From Pieris napi (Eukaryota; Arthropoda; Insecta; Lepidoptera; Pieridae), in the NCBI RefSeq assembly GCF_905475465.1, contig NC_062238.1, positions 6,180,501-6,244,500 on the forward strand: a stretch of DNA of 64,000 nt, in the 5' to 3' direction. Under the pieces are notes generated by a model, which worked only from the letters and a program-made list of their open reading frames with translations, had not been told where the DNA came from and did not search any database. Shown piece by piece: positions 61,419-64,000 of this stretch (position 1 is the stretch's first letter; each line of letters opens with the position of its first letter). The translations under genes and the position numbers were made by a program.

Positions 61419-62310
61419 TGGAACGTCCGTAGCTACAATTTTCTCTAAAAACTAATTACGTTTACAGTCATACGCGCACTACGACCTTTGTTACCACGCA
61501 CAAACAGTCAATCACCAGATGTAAATAATAAAAACTTGAATATTCGTCACAAGCTCAATTTTTGACACAAAGAACGACCTTGTTGACTGCTAAAAACAAG
61601 CCCCCTCCCGCACACTGCAAAACTAATGACTACGAATTACCAATCACAGATCACCCGTCGCCATTCGCCAATAATAAATTTTCTTTACAATGTTACCACA
61701 AAGTTAAAGTTGTTCTCCAAAGTTTAACAAAATTTAAGTAACTGCTCGTGTATAAAAATACTCATAAGCACTTTAAATAGTTTTAACTACTAGTTAATAA
61801 AATTATGATGTCATTAGTTTTATAATTTTGTAAGAATATAACTTGCATAAGGAAAAACTAATGAAAAAAAAAGCGGCCCTACCTATTATTATGACAAAGA
61901 AATTCCTTGAATTGACGGAGTGTTTTTAGTATGGCAAGAATTTAAAAACATTGTGTTGCCACCCAAGTCCCAACCCATAAACATATATATACAATTATAC
62001 ATATTTTGAATCTTTGAAAAAATTAAAATAGAAGGGAGCTAGAGGGATACATTTAATAAAGTTAGAGGTAATTTTTTTTGTAGCCATTATTTATCTGAAA
62101 GTTGTCAACGACAAAACTGTATTCAGTAGTCACAAAAGAAATGTTAATTGTCATTAACGTCATTTGGTCACAACATGTGGTTTTTGTTATTATCGAATTG
62201 TTGTTAAAATTTTAAAAAGTATTTATAGTTCTTAGTTTAAAAAGCTTTTTTGTTAATATAGTGTTAGTATTTCTATGTGCTTCATTGAAACTTAAGTTCT
62301 ATTGCCAAAC
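61419..62310. promoter_or_regulatory. Divergent promoter region, Atg18 / CCDC137
   Basis: 892 bp between the two start codons. No repeats or coding frames recognised. No TATA box or motif that I can defend; both genes are of housekeeping type. Confidence 0.55.
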
Positions 62311-63893
62311 ATGGGCCGAAAAATACCTGCTAAGAAACATCGTGGTGTAAAAGATCCTCTAGTTCAGCATGCTCGGCGAATGCAAAGGTTTAAATTATGC
62401 CACAAATAACATATCTAAGTATCATAATAATGTTAGTATCTGCCGTCCGTTCGGTCCGTTAATAATTTAAAAAAAAAATTTCAGCTTAAAAGACAAAATA
62501 AATGCACCACCCATCGATCCTGATGAGCAACCAGTTCCGCGGTCGTTGTCTAGACTATTCGCGTTTCAAGATAATGGGAAAGTTACAAAAAAGAAGAAGA
62601 AGAAACTAAGTTTACCAAGTAAAGGTAAGTTTAAATCCACCTATGTTTTGATGGCTTTTGGTTTCCACTCTTTATTTGTTGTTGCAAAATCTTAACAATT
62701 ATTTATAGGTTTTTTAAACCCTTCTGACTTCGGACTGATATCTTCAAGGGATAACTAACTTAATCCAGATTGAATGTATTTTATTTGAATGGGGAAAACT
62801 AAATTAAGTAGACAGCAACATAATCAAGGTACTATATATACATCCCCAATATTTCAGAAAGTATCCAGAAAGGTGTAGGTATCAACCCCATTACCCAGTT
62901 AAAAAAGTTACCTGGTGAATCTGGAAGGGGCTTTTCATTAAGAATAAACAGTGCTATACGAGCCCTTCATGATCCCATCGATGAAGAGGAGTATCCAGTA
63001 AGTATTAACATTAAAGCAACTGGTATTACTAAGTGTAGACATTAATGAAAGATATTTGTTGATTAATATAAACCCTTATAAAACATATGTCCTCAACACG
63101 TAAACCTGTTTTGATTTGGTAGTTGTGTGGAAAATAGATTAGGTAGGTAGATTTTTAGTTCCTTTAGAAGAGATATAGAATAGTGTTGGCCTAGTGGCCT
63201 CAGCGTGCCACAATGGACTTACTTCATTTAACATTTGTTTGAATGGTGAAGGAAAACATCGTGAGAAAACCAGCTTGCTTTAGACCCAAAAAGTCGACGG
63301 CGTGTGTCAGGCACAGGAGACTGATCACCTACTTGCCTAATAGGTTGGCACAGGAGACTCATCAACTACTTGCCTAATAGGTTGGCACAGGAGACTGATC
63401 ACCTACTTGCCTAAAGGTTGGCAAATGATCATGAAACAGATCCAGAAATCTGAGACCCAGACCGAAATAGGTTGTAGCGCCACTGATTTTTTTTTAGAAG
63501 AGATAAGGGTTCCTACATAATTATACATTATCATTTATTAATTCACTTCAGATTAAGTACTAACCCACTGTTTAAATTTTTTTGATAGTCAAGACTTAGA
63601 ATTTGATTCATAAAGATCTGTAATCTACTTTAAATAACAATTATAAATTTTTTAGTCAACTATGTATGCATTATTTTGGTAAAACTATAATGGTACTCTA
63701 TTTATACTTATGTATGGTTGTATTATTATAGCAAGACTTAGAACATGAAGATGCAAAGGGTGAACGAATGTTCGATCAACGTGAACGACGTAGGCGGAAA
63801 AAAAAAGGCAAACAGAATGATGAAGAGCCAAAATTGACACGTACTCAGAAATTTGCTTTAAAAAAGAAGGCGAAGAAAGAAAAAGCTGCTGCT
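62311..63893 (+). CDS. CCDC137: CCDC137 orthologue, first four exons (runs off the right edge)
   Basis: Exons 62311-62387, 62485-62624, 62858-62997 and 63732-63893, phases consistent, 173 codons visible; the last has a GTGAGT donor, so more exons follow outside. The N-terminus (MGRKIPAKKHRGVKDPLVQH) is basic. Then come NAPPIDPDEQPVPRSLSRL, a KKKKKK run, and LKKLPGESGRGFSLRINSA, which corresponds to the conserved [LF]K-x-x-GES-x-x-x-F-x-x-R[IV] block of CCDC137. The fourth exon is a lysine/arginine-rich predicted coiled coil (RRRRKKKGK; LTRTQKFALKKKAKK). Human CCDC137 is a nucleolar/chromosome-periphery protein that can sequester a retinoic acid receptor. The call rests on the motif order; without the C-terminus it is probable, not certain. 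Confidence 0.75.
63183..63495 (+). mobile_element. Second-family SINE with internal tandem triplication
   Basis: Begins GTGTTGGCCTAGTGGCCTCA, lacks the B-box part, continues with CACAATGGACTTACTTCATT, 'ggaaaacatcgtgag' and a roughly 43-bp segment (AGGAGACTGATCACCTACTT, 'gcctaataggttggc') repeated three times. It lies in the intron before CCDC137 exon 4. Confidence 0.65.
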
Positions 63894-64000
63894 GTGAGTC
63901 CTCAATTTTTTTCATGTATTAATGTCTTAACAGCTCAGGCTATTTCCCACCACCACACATCTTGAGTATAAATTTAGAAGCTTGAATTTTCAGTTACCAA

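Overview
This is an AT-rich animal nuclear window, almost certainly lepidopteran (moth or butterfly). Every recognisable gene except one is split by GT-AG introns. The introns hold the usual lepidopteran repeats: Helitron ends of the CTAG-hairpin type, tRNA-derived SINEs, PIF/Harbinger- and pogo-like MITEs, RTE and CR1-like LINEs, and the common 'gggcaaacg' repeat. No prokaryotic operon, CRISPR array, rRNA or intact tRNA gene was seen. Exon models were built by hand from splice sites, reading phase and family similarity, so they are predictions.

Layout. (1) 1-18366, minus: the first 11 coding exons (452 codons, cut by the left edge) of a protein with an N-terminal PPPDE/DeSI deSUMOylase-type peptidase domain and a C-terminal PUL domain. 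(2) 18367-20795: a divergent promoter region. (3) 20796-35115, plus: a complete 11-exon NPL4 gene (611 aa), cofactor of the p97/Cdc48 segregase. (4) 28940-30385, minus: an intronless 481-aa RING-B-box-cyclophilin gene nested in NPL4 intron 8. (5) 35116-39459: intergenic space between converging genes. (6) 39460-61418, minus: Atg18/WIPI, an autophagy PROPPIN with the FRRG motif and apparently alternative last exons. (7) 61419-62310: a second divergent promoter region. (8) 62311 to the right edge, plus: the first four exons of a CCDC137 orthologue.

About a fifth of the window is recognisable mobile DNA. The clearest cases are a 5'-truncated RTE LINE with a 15-bp target duplication in an Atg18 intron, a CR1-like LINE with a long open RT frame, a SINE inserted in the terminal repeat of a MITE with TTA duplications, and a truncated Harbinger transposase. 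Within the PPPDE-PUL gene lies a decayed duplicate of one PUL exon, with an in-frame stop and a perfect 25-bp hairpin built from part of it.

Functionally, three neighbours concern ubiquitin/SUMO and protein turnover: the PUL protein (PUL domains bind p97 in other proteins), NPL4 (p97 adaptor) and the nested RING protein (probable E3). The head-to-head pairing of the first two is a testable inference, not a demonstrated link.
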